Positions 17,253 to 26,438 of a stretch of 54,862 nucleotides of DNA are shown here, one piece after another (position 1 is the first letter of the stretch; each line of letters starts with the position of its first letter). The notes beneath the pieces are model-generated. The model saw only the letters and a program-made list of their open reading frames with translations. It was not told where the DNA came from and searched no databases. The translations under genes and the position numbers were made by a program. The DNA is from an uncultured Pseudomonadota bacterium. GTDB lineage: Bacteria > Myxococcota_A > UBA796 > SXON01. The stretch lies in the NCBI GenBank assembly GCA_903885375.1, contig CAISIK010000079.1, positions 1-54,862 of the forward strand, given 5' to 3'.

Positions 17253-18740
17253 TCAGGTTCCGACGTAGACCTGGACCTTCGCCGCCTTGCGCAGCTGGGC
17301 CACCCACGCCTTCACGAAACCCTGCTTCGCGAAGAGCTCGAGGCGTGCGCGGACCGTGGCGGACTCGGCCGCGTAGGTGGCCTCTTCGGGCTCGGTGCGC
17401 GACGTGATGGCGAGCACGTAGCTCATGCCCTTCACGGTGACCGGAACCGCCAGCACCTCGCCGGAGCGGGCGGAGCGGAGCGTGGTGAGCAGGTCGGCCA
17501 CGACGGGGCCATCGCCGATGTTGGGCACGCCCTCGTCGGCGAGGCTGAAGGGGCCGGTGGTGTCGACCGCGAGGGAGCGGGCCTCGGTGAGGTCGCGGGG
17601 AACGACGAGCGGGTCGGCCTTCCAGGCGGCGATGATCCTTGCGCCGTAGTCGGCCACCACGGACTCCACGCGCTCCTCGCGGATGAGCTGCACGGCGATG
17701 CCGGGGCGGGCCTCCTCGACCGGCACGATCCGCGCTGCCTCGATCGCCTCCACGCGGAGGATCTGGTAGCCGCGGCCCGACTCGACCACGCCCGACACCT
17801 TGCCCACGCCCGTGGCCTCGGCGGCCGCGGCGAGGACCGGATCGATCGCATCGGCGGGGAGCACACCGAGGTCGCCCGCGTCCTTCACGCTCAGGTCCTC
17901 GCTCCAGCGCCGCGCGAGCGCCGCGAAGTCGGCCCCGGCCGCAGCCTCGGCCGCCACGGCTTCGGCGTGGGCCTTCACGGCCTCCTTGTCGATGCCCGGC
18001 ATGTCGGTGCGCAGGAGGATGCTGTGGAGGTGGAAGCGGCGCGGCAGGTTGTAGCTGCGCTCGTAGTCGGCCTTGTACCGCGACTCGATGGCGGGACCGT
18101 TTGCGGCGATCCACGCATCGCGGTCGGCGTCGGACACCTCGATGCCATCGAGGAAGTTGGCGGGCGGGAGGCGAACGTACGTGACCTCGAGGCGGGTGTT
18201 CTCGGACGTCCAGGCGGTGCGCACTTCGGCGTCGGAGACGAGGACGCCCTGGGTAGCGATGTCCTGCACCTTCTGGATGAGGAGCTGCTGCCGCTGCTGC
18301 TGCTCGAACTCTGCCCGGCTCAGGCCCATGCGACCCACGATCTGGTCGTAGAGCGCGGGATCGAAAACGCCGTCCTTCTGGAAGGCCTTCTCGGCCTTCA
18401 GGTCGCGCGCGAGCTCCTCGTCGCTCACGGCGAGGCCCATCGCGCTCGCCTCCTGCAGGATGAGGCGCTGGAGCACGAGCTGGTCGAGCACGGCGCCGCG
18501 GAGCTGCGCGCGCTTGTCGTCGGTGAGGCCACCGCCCGCGCGCTGCAACGTGTTTGCGAACGCACGATCGTAGTCGACGAGCGACACCGTCTCGCCGTTG
18601 ACCCGCGCGGCCATCCCGCCCGCGCAACCCTGCCGCGCGCCGCGGCCGCCGGCCACCACGAAGATCACGCCGACAAGCACGATGATGAGCCGCGTGAAGG
18701 GGCTCTCCGTACTGTTGCGCATCCGTTCGATCACCGACAT
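17253..18740 (-). CDS. PpiD/SurA-like periplasmic peptidyl-prolyl isomerase
   Basis: 495 residues from the ATG at 18740, chosen because GGAG lies 5 bases before it; a GTG at 18746 has no such site. A single N-terminal membrane segment (LIIVLVGVIFVVAGG, about residues 17-33) anchors it in the inner membrane. Then comes a SurA-type chaperone N-domain (VNGETVSLVDYDRAF) and a parvulin-like domain at about 240-330 (FHLHSILLRT, FAALARRWSED, AGDLGVLPADAIDP). The conserved GRGYQILRVEAIE near 320 closes the parvulin fold. It probably assists folding of exported proteins. Some parvulin catalytic residues may be missing, so chaperone action without isomerase is possible. Confidence 0.85.
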   Translation of the reverse strand: MSVIERMRNSTESPFTRLIIVLVGVIFVVAGGRGARQGCAGGMAARVNGETVSLVDYDRAFANTLQRAGGGLTDDKRAQLRGAVLDQLVLQRLILQEASAMGLAVSDEELARDLKAEKAFQKDGVFDPALYDQIVGRMGLSRAEFEQQQRQQLLIQKVQDIATQGVLVSDAEVRTAWTSENTRLEVTYVRLPPANFLDGIEVSDADRDAWIAANGPAIESRYKADYERSYNLPRRFHLHSILLRTDMPGIDKEAVKAHAEAVAAEAAAGADFAALARRWSEDLSVKDAGDLGVLPADAIDPVLAAAAEATGVGKVSGVVESGRGYQILRVEAIEAARIVPVEEARPGIAVQLIREERVESVVADYGARIIAAWKADPLVVPRDLTEARSLAVDTTGPFSLADEGVPNIGDGPVVADLLTTLRSARSGEVLAVPVTVKGMSYVLAITSRTEPEEATYAAESATVRARLELFAKQGFVKAWVAQLRKAAKVQVYVGT

Positions 18741-18791
18741 CGTCACTCCGGGGCGGCGGCGCCTAACACGGATCGAAGAAAGTCGGCCGCG

Positions 18792-18820
18792 CTCTTGTCA
18801 CGTCAAGGGAATTCGCGATA
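18792..18820 (+). promoter_or_regulatory. possible mreB promoter with a 16-base recurrent motif
   Basis: CTCTTGTCACGTCAAG (18792-18807) contains TTGTCA, followed 17 bases later by ATACAG, an acceptable -35/-10 pair for mreB at 18878. The same block contains the near-palindrome CTTGNCACGTCAAG and occurs with one substitution at 17111-17126, so the two copies flank the foldase gene. Confidence 0.4.
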
Positions 18821-18877
18821 CAGTCTCTCTCCCCCCGCTCCGTTCCCACGGCGCACAGCCCACCCCCCGGGTACCCC

Positions 18878-19903
18878 ATGTTCAACTCGATCCTCGGCCT
18901 GTTCTCCACGGATATGGCCATCGACCTCGGCACCGCCAACACCCTCGTCTACGTGAAGGGCCGCGGTGTGGTCTGCAACGAGCCCTCCGTCGTGGCCATC
19001 CACCACGACCGCAAGGGCAACAAGCGCGTGGTGGCCGTGGGCACCCAGGCCAAGGCGATGCTGGGCCGCTGCCCCACCGACATCACGGCGGTGCGCCCCC
19101 TGAAGGACGGCGTGATCGCCGACTTCGAGATGACCGAGCAGATGCTGCGCTACTTCATCGAGCGCGTGCACGGCGGGAAGAGCTTCGTGGCGCCGCGCAT
19201 GGTGGTGTGCATCCCCTACGGCACCACCGAGGTGGAGAAGCGCGCGGTGCGGGAGAGCGCGGAGAGCGCCGGCGCTCGCGAGGTGCACCTCATCGAGGAG
19301 CCGCTCGCCGCCGCCATCGGCGCCGACCTCCCGATCACCGAGCCCACGGGCAACATGATCGTCGACATCGGCGGGGGCACCACCGAAGTGGCCGTGATCA
19401 GCATGGCGGGCATCGTGTACAGCCGCAGCATCAAGGTGGGCGGCGACCACATGGACGACGCCATCACCCAGCACATGCGCCGCCGTCACGACCTGCTCAT
19501 TGGCCCCCGTACGGCCGAGGAGATCAAGATCAAGCTCGGTAATGCCATTCACGATGGCACGGTGCGCGACCTCGCAGTGCGTGGGCGCGACCTCGTGCGT
19601 GGTTTCCCCCGGATCGTGACCGTGCACAGCGACGAGGTGCGGGCCGCGCTCGAGGAGCCGGTGAGCCTCATCGTGGAGGCCGTGCGGGCCTCGCTCGAGC
19701 GCACCCCGCCCGAGCTGGTGGGCGATGTCATGGAGCGCGGCATCATCATGACCGGGGGCGGCGCGCTCCTGCGCGGTCTCGATGCCTGCCTGTCCGAAGC
19801 CGTCGGCATCCCCGTGCTCATCTGCGACGACCCGCAGAGCGCCGTCGTGAAGGGGAGCGGCCGGGCGCTGGAGGAGATGAACCTCCTCGCCTCGCTCAGC
19901 TAG
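18878..19903 (+). CDS. mreB: rod shape-determining protein MreB
   Basis: 341 residues, standard for MreB, the actin homologue that guides lateral wall synthesis in rod-shaped cells. Nucleotide-binding motifs are clear: DLGTANTLVY (phosphate 1), VDIGGGTTEVAVIS (phosphate 2) and MTGGGALLRGLD (adenosine). The membrane-facing N-terminus (MFNSILGLFSTDMAID) is typical. No mreC or mreD follows, so the morphogenes are split in this genome. Its TAG stop lies within the palindrome CTAG that also ends the convergent prfB. Confidence 0.97.
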   Translation: MFNSILGLFSTDMAIDLGTANTLVYVKGRGVVCNEPSVVAIHHDRKGNKRVVAVGTQAKAMLGRCPTDITAVRPLKDGVIADFEMTEQMLRYFIERVHGGKSFVAPRMVVCIPYGTTEVEKRAVRESAESAGAREVHLIEEPLAAAIGADLPITEPTGNMIVDIGGGTTEVAVISMAGIVYSRSIKVGGDHMDDAITQHMRRRHDLLIGPRTAEEIKIKLGNAIHDGTVRDLAVRGRDLVRGFPRIVTVHSDEVRAALEEPVSLIVEAVRASLERTPPELVGDVMERGIIMTGGGALLRGLDACLSEAVGIPVLICDDPQSAVVKGSGRALEEMNLLASLS

Positions 19904-21028
19904 TCGGCCTCGGTGCTGTCGCTCAGGGTGCCGTTGGCCCGCGCGGCCAGGTAGGCATCCATGAAGGGCTGGATGTCGCCATCGAGGAAGCGGTCGGTGT
20001 CGCCCGTTTCCATGCGGGTGCGCACGTCCTTCACCATCCGGTAGGGCTGCAGCACGTAGCTGCGAATCTGGCTGCCCCACTCGATCTTGCGCTTCTGGGC
20101 GTTGGTGACATCGAGCGCGGCCTGCCGGCGCTCCAGCTCCTGCTGGTAGAGCCGAGCCCGCAGCATCTTCATGGCCGTGGCCTTGTTCTTGAGCTGGCTC
20201 CGCTCGCGCTGGCACTTCACCACGATGCCGGAAGGCGCGTGGATGATGCGCACGGCCGAGTCGGTCATGTTCACATGCTGCCCGCCGGCGCCGCCCGAGC
20301 GCATGGTCTGGATCTCGAGGTCCTTCTCGTCGATCTTGACCTCGATCTCGTCGTCGATGTCGGGGTAGGCATCCACGCTGGCGAAGGCGGTCTGCCGCCG
20401 GGCGTTGGCATCGAAGGGGCTGATGCGCACGAGGCGGTGCACGCCGATCTCGCCCTTGAGGTAGCCGTAGGCGAAGTCGCCCTCGATCTCGATGGTGCAG
20501 GACTTGATGCCGGCATCGTCGTTCGGCGCTTCATCCACGAGGGTGGCCTTGAAGCCCATGCGGTCGGCCCAACGGAGGTACATGCGCTTGAGCATGTCGG
20601 CCCAGTCGGCTGCGTCGGTGCCGCCGGCGCCGGCGTTGATTTCCAGCACCGCGCTGGCCTCATCGGCCTCGTCGGAGAGGAGGCGCTGGACTTCGAGGCC
20701 CTTCACGGCCTGCTCCACCGTGGCCACGATGGCCGCGGCTTCCCGCTCGGCGTCGGCATCACCGAGCTCTTCACCCAGCTCCAGCAAGGTTTCCGCATCG
20801 GAGATCTGCCGGTCGGCCGAGAGGTAGCGGTTCACCAGCTTCTCGATGGTGTTCTTCTCGCGGAGCAAATCGCGCGCCCGCTTGGAGTCATTCCAGAACT
20901 CGGGGAACCCGGCCTGGTTTTCGAGGTCGAGGATGCGAGCCTGACGAGACTCTACGTCAAAGATGCCCCCGGAGTGCATCGACGCGTGACCGCATCGCCT
21001 GCACCCGTTCGTTGAGTTCCGAAGCCAT
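19900..21028 (-). CDS. prfB: peptide chain release factor 2, programmed +1 frameshift
   Basis: RF2 recognises UGA and UAA. Translation starts at the ATG at 21028 and reads 23 codons (MASELNERVQAM..LRGHL) to an in-frame TGA at 20957-20959. A +1 slip at CTT-TGA-C continues in the frame ending at 19900, giving about 375 residues (E. coli RF2 has 365). The leading part LRGHL-D matches the RF2 consensus LRGYLD. The tripeptide anticodon SPF (in RISPFDANARR) and the catalytic GGQ (RSGGAGGQHVN) are present. If only the main frame is read, the gene would wrongly appear to start near 20979. TAGCCG lies 6 bases before the ATG. Confidence 0.96.
20956..20974 (-). promoter_or_regulatory. prfB: RF2 programmed +1 frameshift signal
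   Basis: On the minus strand the order is GGGGG, CAT, CTT, TGA, C. The G-run acts as an internal Shine-Dalgarno three bases from the slippery CTT, followed by the poorly terminating UGA-C. This matches the known E. coli arrangement (AGGGGG-UAU-CUU-UGA-C) apart from one spacer base. It lets RF2 levels control their own synthesis. Confidence 0.95.
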
Positions 21029-21063
21029 GGCCGGCGGCTATCTCGCGCGACCGCCGCGCGGTA

Positions 21064-21531
21064 TCAGAACACGTTCTCGTCGCCCGCTTCCCAGTCGCAA
21101 GCGGCGGCCTCGGTGCACCAGAAGAGCGCGGTGTCGCCATCCGCGTCCACATCCGAGAGCGCCTGGATCTCGAAGCTGTCCCAATCCCCATCGGGGATGG
21201 AGTAGGCCGCGCGAACGGCGCCGTAGGGGCGCCACCCCAGCGAGGTGAACCCGCCCGCATTGTCGGCTTCAGGCCAGGCGCGGAGCTGCTTGTCCGCCGC
21301 CGTGCCCGTGAGCGCATCGGGGTACCACACCGTTTCGGCCACGAAGGTGTCGAACGTGGCGAAGTAGGCCAGCTCCGCCACGCGGATGCCCTCCACGTTG
21401 GCCGGCACTTCGGCCCGCTTGGCGCGGCTCTGCGACTGCAGCCACGAGGGGACGCCGATCGCGGCCAGAATCCCGATGATCGCCACCGTGACGATCAGCT
21501 CGACCATCGTGAAGCCCGCTTTCGTGCGCAT
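21064..21531 (-). CDS. type IV pilin-like / pseudopilin protein
   Basis: 155 residues. The N-terminus MRTKAGFTMVELIVTVAIIGILAAIGVPS is a class III (prepilin) signal: short basic leader, cleavage after Gly6, N-methylated Phe, Glu at +5 and a long hydrophobic helix. The globular part has a Cys pair near the end (FWCTEAAACDW), like the D-loop of pilins. No other pilus gene is nearby, so it is an orphan pilin or minor pseudopilin. TAGCAT lies 6 bases before the ATG, with the gap TGGAGG also able to act as a ribosome-binding site. Confidence 0.88.
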   Translation of the reverse strand: MRTKAGFTMVELIVTVAIIGILAAIGVPSWLQSQSRAKRAEVPANVEGIRVAELAYFATFDTFVAETVWYPDALTGTAADKQLRAWPEADNAGGFTSLGWRPYGAVRAAYSIPDGDWDSFEIQALSDVDADGDTALFWCTEAAACDWEAGDENVF

Positions 21532-21540
21532 CCTCCAATG

Positions 21541-22008
21541 CTACACCTGTTTGCCCCCTCCGACAACACCGCCGTGTGCGCGGGCCACGAGCCCGATCGG
21601 CGCCACGCCGAGCGCCAGGAGGAGGCGGTTCTCCTCCGCGGCCATCTCGGCATCCTCCCCCTCCACTTCGTGGTCGTGCCCGAGCAGGTGGAGCAGGCCG
21701 TGGACGAGGAGCACGCGCAGCTCGGTGTGCAGGTCGTGCCCGCGCTCCGACGCTTGACGCGTGGCGGTGTCGAGGCTCACGACGATGTCGCCCAGCACGA
21801 CGGGATCGCCCATCTCGAAGCTGAGCACATCGGTGGGCTCATCCTTCTGGCGCCACTGCAGGTTCAGGTCGCGGATGAACTCGTCGTCGCAGAGGAGCAC
21901 GCTCAGCTCGGCGTCGGTGCGGCCGAGCACGGCGAGGAGCTTGCGGGCGTCGGCGCGGAGCGGCGCGGTGGGGGTCTTCACGCCCTGGCAGCGGAGGGAA
22001 ACGCCCAT
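21541..22008 (-). CDS. ybeY: endoribonuclease YbeY, rRNA maturation factor
   Basis: 155 residues from the ATG that shares one base with the pgpH-like stop (TGATG). The zinc motif HGLLHLLGHDH (HxxxHxxxxxH) is intact, as is the upstream LNLQWRQKDEPTDVLSFEM. YbeY matures the 3' end of 16S rRNA and joins ribosome quality control. It is the last gene of the phoH-pgpH-ybeY operon, a conserved cluster in many bacteria. Confidence 0.95.
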   Translation of the reverse strand: MGVSLRCQGVKTPTAPLRADARKLLAVLGRTDAELSVLLCDDEFIRDLNLQWRQKDEPTDVLSFEMGDPVVLGDIVVSLDTATRQASERGHDLHTELRVLLVHGLLHLLGHDHEVEGEDAEMAAEENRLLLALGVAPIGLVARAHGGVVGGGKQV

Positions 22009-24464
22009 CAGGCATCCTCCACGTCGTGCGGGAGCGGGGAGTTCTGGGCGAGATCGACCGCTTCGTAGTCCGAGGAGGGGTCGGTGTCGGTGAGTCCCAC
22101 CCGCGGCGGGAGCAGCGGGTTCTGGATTTCGAGGGTGATCGTGCCCTGGCGCGGCACGGGCGGCAGCTTGCCGGCACCCGAGGAGATGGCCCGGGTGGCG
22201 GGGTACTCGATCCGGTGGTGGTAGATGCCGAGCAGCACCGCCACGAAGGCGTTGGCCACCTGGTAGAGCTCGCGTACGGTGAGCGGGCACTCCTCGAGCT
22301 GACCGTCGGCCATCACGGCGTTGATGATCGCCTGGATCATCGCCCGCATCCGCTCCTCGCTGGGCTCCTTGATGGTGCGGCAGGCCGCCTCGACCTTGTC
22401 GGCCAGCATGATGATGCCGGCCTCGCGCGTGTTGGGCTTGGGACCGGGGTAGCGGAACAGGGCCTCATCCACCGGCTGCCCCTGCGCCTGCTCCCGGGCG
22501 CGGTTGTGGAAGTAGGGGATGAGCCCCGACCCGTGGTGCATGAAGATGTTGTCGTAGATCGGCTGTGGCAGCTTGTGCTGGCGGGCGAGCACGCCGCCCT
22601 CCCGCACGTGGTTGATGATGACCTGCGCCGACTGCTCGGGGGAGAGCCGGTCGTGACGGTTCTGCCCGTCCCGCTGGTTCTCCACGAAGTACTGGGGTTT
22701 CACGCCCTTGCCGATGTCGTGGAAGTAGCAGGCCACCCGCGCGAGGAGCGCGTTGGCGCCGATCGACTCGCAGGCCGCTTCGCTGAGCGAGCCCACGATG
22801 ACGCTGTGGTGGTAGGTGCCTGGCGCCTGCAGCATGAGCCTGCGGAGGAGCGGGTGGTTGAGGTTGGCGAGCTCGGAGAGCTTGTAGTCGGTGAGGAAGC
22901 CGAAGATCTCCATCAGCGGCACGAGCCCGAGGGTGAGCATGGCGCTCAGCAGGCCCGCGGCGAAGGCGGCGAGCACCTGCCCGCCGGCGCTCGTCCATTC
23001 CAGGAGACCGGCCTCCACCGCGGGGCTGTCCACCCGCACCAACGAGAGGATCAGGATGAGCCCGGCGCCCACGGCGCCCGCGAGCGCCCCCGCCCGGAGG
23101 ACGTTGAGCCGCTCCCGGGCCTGCCCCACGGTGGCGGCCGCCACGAGCGCGGTGACGAGGTACCAGGCCGCGTACGACGCCGACTGCTCCATCTGCGCGC
23201 CGGCGAGCAGCGATGCCACCACGGCGAAGACAAGCGCGCTCTCGCTGTTGACGAGGATGCGGATGAGCATGGCGCCACCGGCCACGGGCACGAGCAGGCC
23301 GGCCGTGCTGTCGTCGGCGTAGCCCGGCATGTACCCCACCGAGCTGGCGGCCACCCGGCCGAAGGCCAGCACGAGGAGCAGCATCGCGCCCATCGCCTCG
23401 AGGTCGACCTGCTTGCGGGTGAACTTCCGGATGGTGCTGCGCGCGAAGGACAGGGGGGCGGCGGTGACGACGGCCACGAAGGCCACCCACAGCGAGAACC
23501 GCCAGCCGGGGCCGGTCTGGGCGCTGGCCTCGCGGATCGCCCCGAGGAGCTGGGCCTGCCGGGCATCGATCACGTCGCCCGCGCGCACCACCCGCGCCCC
23601 GCGCCGGACCTCCGAAGTGACCGGCTCCACGTTCGTGGCCGCCTCGGCGCGACGCTCCTCGGTGAGCACGCTGTTGTACGAGAGGTCCGGCCGGACGAGC
23701 CCGCGCGCCAGCCCCGCCGCCGCCTGGACGAGCCCCGCGCCGGCGCTGGTGCCGTGGCCTTCGAGCACCTGAAGCGAGATGGCCTGCCGGGCCTCGGCCA
23801 CGGAGCGCACCGTGGAGAAGTCGGCGAGCACCCGCTCCACGAGGCGGCCATCGGCGCTCGACACCACGGACACGCCGCGGCTGGTGTCGGGCGCTTCGCT
23901 CGACTCCTGGAGGACGTGCCGGCTGAAGCCGGCTGCGAGGAACTCGACGACGAGCAGCTCGGCTGCCTGCGAGTAGCCATCCTCCGCGAAGGCCGCGAGC
24001 GCCTCGGCGGAGAGGGACACATCGAGCGAGGTGGAGAAGTCGCGGCCGATCGCCTGCCGCTCCGCGCTCGAGAGCCCCGAGGCGCGGCCGTTCCCCACGG
24101 AGGCCTGGACCCGCCGGCGGGCCATGTCGAAGGCCTGGGCCACCCGGCTCTCGATGCGCTTCTGGAGCTCGGGGTCGGCGTCGTAGACGGGCCGGACCGC
24201 CGCCGCTGCCACGACCTGGCGCTCGCCGGTTGCCGAGGAGTCGATGAAGCTCAGCGACATCGGCGCGAGCACATCATCGGCGGCGACATCGCCCACGGCG
24301 AGTCCCTCCGCGCCCGCGGACCGGAAGTCGGTGAGCAACAGGGCGGCGAGCAGGCAGAAGACCGAAAAGCTGGCCGTGCGCCGCGCGCTGCCGGTCACGC
24401 CGAAGAGGGCCGCTACCCGTTCACGCACCCTCGCCTCGCTCCGCGCGGGCGCGCGCGGCTCCAT
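22008..24464 (-). CDS. pgpH: 7TM-HD cyclic-di-AMP phosphodiesterase, PgpH family
   Basis: 818 residues. Order: N-terminal membrane segment near 30-46, a long extracytoplasmic 7TMR-HDED domain to about 310, six or seven membrane helices (about 320-500), then a cytoplasmic HD domain with APGTYHHSV, the HDIG core CYFHDIGKG near residue 580, FMHHGSG and IIMLADKVEAA. Members hydrolyse c-di-AMP to pApA. The gene overlaps phoH by 44 bases with the ATG at 24464; a GTG near 24427, just before the phoH stop, is an alternative start. Presence here implies c-di-AMP signalling, but no cyclase is in the window. Confidence 0.92.
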   Translation of the reverse strand: MEPRAPARSEARVRERVAALFGVTGSARRTASFSVFCLLAALLLTDFRSAGAEGLAVGDVAADDVLAPMSLSFIDSSATGERQVVAAAAVRPVYDADPELQKRIESRVAQAFDMARRRVQASVGNGRASGLSSAERQAIGRDFSTSLDVSLSAEALAAFAEDGYSQAAELLVVEFLAAGFSRHVLQESSEAPDTSRGVSVVSSADGRLVERVLADFSTVRSVAEARQAISLQVLEGHGTSAGAGLVQAAAGLARGLVRPDLSYNSVLTEERRAEAATNVEPVTSEVRRGARVVRAGDVIDARQAQLLGAIREASAQTGPGWRFSLWVAFVAVVTAAPLSFARSTIRKFTRKQVDLEAMGAMLLLVLAFGRVAASSVGYMPGYADDSTAGLLVPVAGGAMLIRILVNSESALVFAVVASLLAGAQMEQSASYAAWYLVTALVAAATVGQARERLNVLRAGALAGAVGAGLILILSLVRVDSPAVEAGLLEWTSAGGQVLAAFAAGLLSAMLTLGLVPLMEIFGFLTDYKLSELANLNHPLLRRLMLQAPGTYHHSVIVGSLSEAACESIGANALLARVACYFHDIGKGVKPQYFVENQRDGQNRHDRLSPEQSAQVIINHVREGGVLARQHKLPQPIYDNIFMHHGSGLIPYFHNRAREQAQGQPVDEALFRYPGPKPNTREAGIIMLADKVEAACRTIKEPSEERMRAMIQAIINAVMADGQLEECPLTVRELYQVANAFVAVLLGIYHHRIEYPATRAISSGAGKLPPVPRQGTITLEIQNPLLPPRVGLTDTDPSSDYEAVDLAQNSPLPHDVEDA

Positions 24465-25443
24465 CCCGATCGTAGGCGCGCACGATGTCTCCCACGAGCG
24501 GGTGTCGGACGATGTCGACGTCGGTGAAGCGGATCATGCCGATTCCTTCGATGCCGTCGAGCAGGCGAACCGCCTGCGCGAGGCCCGAGCGCATGCCGCG
24601 CGGGAGGTCGATCTGCGTGAGATCGCCCGTGACGGCCGCCCGCGACTCGTTGCCGAGCCGGGTGAGGAACATCTTCATCTGCTCTTCCGTGGCGTTCTGC
24701 GCCTCGTCGAGGATGATGAACGCATCGTTCAGGGTGCGCCCGCGCATGAACGCCAGCGGCGCGACCTCGATCACCCCCCGCTCCACCATCCGGGCGGCGC
24801 GCTCCTCGTCGACCATGTCGTAGAGCGCGTCGTACAGGGGACGAAGGTAGGGATTCACCTTCTCCGCGAGATCACCCGGCAGGAATCCGAGCTTCTCGCC
24901 GGCCTCCACCGCGGGGCGGCACAGCACGATGCGCCGCACCTTCTCCTTGAGCAGCAGGGACACGGCCACGGCCATCGCGAGGTAGGTCTTGCCGGTGCCC
25001 GCCGGCCCCAGCCCGAAGACGATGTCGTTCTGGGCGAACGCGCGGAGGTAGCGGCGTTGCGTGGGCGTGCGCGGGAAAATGGCCTTCTTGCGACTGCCGA
25101 CCAGCACGGTGTCGGCCTGGTAGTCGAGCAGGCGGGCCTCGGGCTCCGCGCGCAGGAGGCGACAGGCCTGGTCCACATCGACGGGAACGACCCGCGAGCC
25201 GCTGGCCGCCACCGCGTACAGCTGCAGCACCACCCGCTCGGCCAGCTCCACGTCGGCCGGCTCCCCCACCAGCCGCACGATCGCGCCGCGCTGGGAGACG
25301 CGCGTACCCGTAGCCCGGCCGATGATGGCGAGGTGGCGGCCGAGTTCGCCGGCAACCTCGCGGGCCGCCGGCCCATCCGCCAGCTCCACCTCGCGAGTTG
25401 TCTCCGCCAGACCCGTGGGTTCCAATCCGACTCCGATCCCCAC
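24421..25443 (-). CDS. PhoH-like ATPase
   Basis: About 340 residues from GTG at 25443; TTG at 25425, with GGAG five bases upstream, is an equally good start. The N-terminal ~110 residues resemble the KH-like part of PhoH/YbeZ proteins. The ATPase core has Walker A GPAGTGKT near 150, LCRPAVEAGEKLGFLPGDL, the Walker B region FIILDEAQNAT, and TGDLTQIDLPRG. PhoH/YbeZ partners YbeY in rRNA processing, which fits the operon. Only about 30 bases separate it from the divergent alanine dehydrogenase-like gene. Confidence 0.92.
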   Translation of the reverse strand: MGIGVGLEPTGLAETTREVELADGPAAREVAGELGRHLAIIGRATGTRVSQRGAIVRLVGEPADVELAERVVLQLYAVAASGSRVVPVDVDQACRLLRAEPEARLLDYQADTVLVGSRKKAIFPRTPTQRRYLRAFAQNDIVFGLGPAGTGKTYLAMAVAVSLLLKEKVRRIVLCRPAVEAGEKLGFLPGDLAEKVNPYLRPLYDALYDMVDEERAARMVERGVIEVAPLAFMRGRTLNDAFIILDEAQNATEEQMKMFLTRLGNESRAAVTGDLTQIDLPRGMRSGLAQAVRLLDGIEGIGMIRFTDVDIVRHPLVGDIVRAYDRDGAARARAERGEGA

Positions 25444-25475
25444 CGCTACCCCATCCTGATCAGTTAGGCACGCGC

Positions 25476-26438
25476 ATGCGAGTCGGCATCCCCCGCGAAA
25501 CCGGCGACGGCGAGGGCCGCGTCGCCGCCTCCCCAAGCGCCGTCCGTACCCTCTGCGCCGCCGGCCACGAGCTCTGGCTGGAACAGGGCGCGGGCACGCC
25601 CAGCGGCTTCTCCGACGACGAGTACATCCGCGCCGGAGCCTCCATCGCCCCCACGGCCGAGGAGGTCTTCGACCGGGCGCAATGGGTGTGGAAGGTCGGG
25701 GCCCCCTCCCCGCACGAGGACACGCTCCTGAAGTCCGGCACCATCGTGATGGCGCTCCAGCACGCCACCCCGGCCGGGCGCTGGCGCTGGCTCCCGCTCG
25801 AGCGGGCGCGCGCGGCCGATGGCAGCCTGCCGGTGCTGGCGGCCATGTCCGAGATCGCGGGCCGCCTGGCCGTGGATGCGGCCACCGTGGCGCTCGCTTC
25901 CGGCGGGCGCGGCATCCTGCTCGGCGGCGTGCCCGGCGTGGAAGCCTCGCGCGTGGTGGTGATCGGCGCAGGCGTGGCGGGGGCGAACGCGGCCCGCGTG
26001 GCCTGCGCCGTGGGGGCCGACGTGGAGGTCCTCGACACCGACGTGTCCCGCCTCCGCGCATTGCGCCTCCCCGGAGTGCGAACGCTCCTCGCCACGGCCC
26101 ACCAGGTGGAACGGGCGCTGGTGCATGCCGACGTGGTGATCGTCGCCGTGCGCGATGCGGAGGGCGGCTGCCCCCGCGTGGCCACCCGCTCGCACCTCGC
26201 GCTGATGCAGCCGGGCGCGGTCGTGGTGGACCTGTCCATCGTGGATGGCGGCGCCTTCGAGAGCACGCCGGTCACGACCCTCGAAGCCCCCGCCGCGCTG
26301 GTGGATGGCATCGTGCACATCGGGGTCCCGAACTTCGCGGGAGGCGTGCCGCGCACGGCGAGCCTCGCGCTGAGCCAGGCCGCCCTGCCCTTCGTGCTCG
26401 CCGCGCTCACCGGCGAAGGCCTCGTCAGTCGCGGCTGA
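25476..26438 (+). CDS. alanine dehydrogenase / transhydrogenase-like NAD(P)-binding protein
   Basis: 320 residues from the ATG at 25476, where TAGGCA ends 5 bases earlier. The fold is that of AlaDH and the PNT alpha subunit: MRVGIPRE at the N-terminus, [18 protein letters not shown], a Lys at WVWKVGAP, and the Rossmann loop [17 protein letters not shown]. Classic AlaDH has ~370 residues, so this is a shortened form, and the substrate His region is altered (MALQHATP). It may be an alanine dehydrogenase relative of different specificity. The last 14 bases overlap the 3' end of the convergent gene. Confidence 0.8.
   Translation: MRVGIPRETGDGEGRVAASPSAVRTLCAAGHELWLEQGAGTPSGFSDDEYIRAGASIAPTAEEVFDRAQWVWKVGAPSPHEDTLLKSGTIVMALQHATPAGRWRWLPLERARAADGSLPVLAAMSEIAGRLAVDAATVALASGGRGILLGGVPGVEASRVVVIGAGVAGANAARVACAVGADVEVLDTDVSRLRALRLPGVRTLLATAHQVERALVHADVVIVAVRDAEGGCPRVATRSHLALMQPGAVVVDLSIVDGGAFESTPVTTLEAPAALVDGIVHIGVPNFAGGVPRTASLALSQAALPFVLAALTGEGLVSRG

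Noticed and set aside
24421..26061. Long PhoH frame reaching 26061
   Set aside because: The extra part is antisense to the alanine dehydrogenase-like gene and is Arg/Pro-rich without PhoH similarity.
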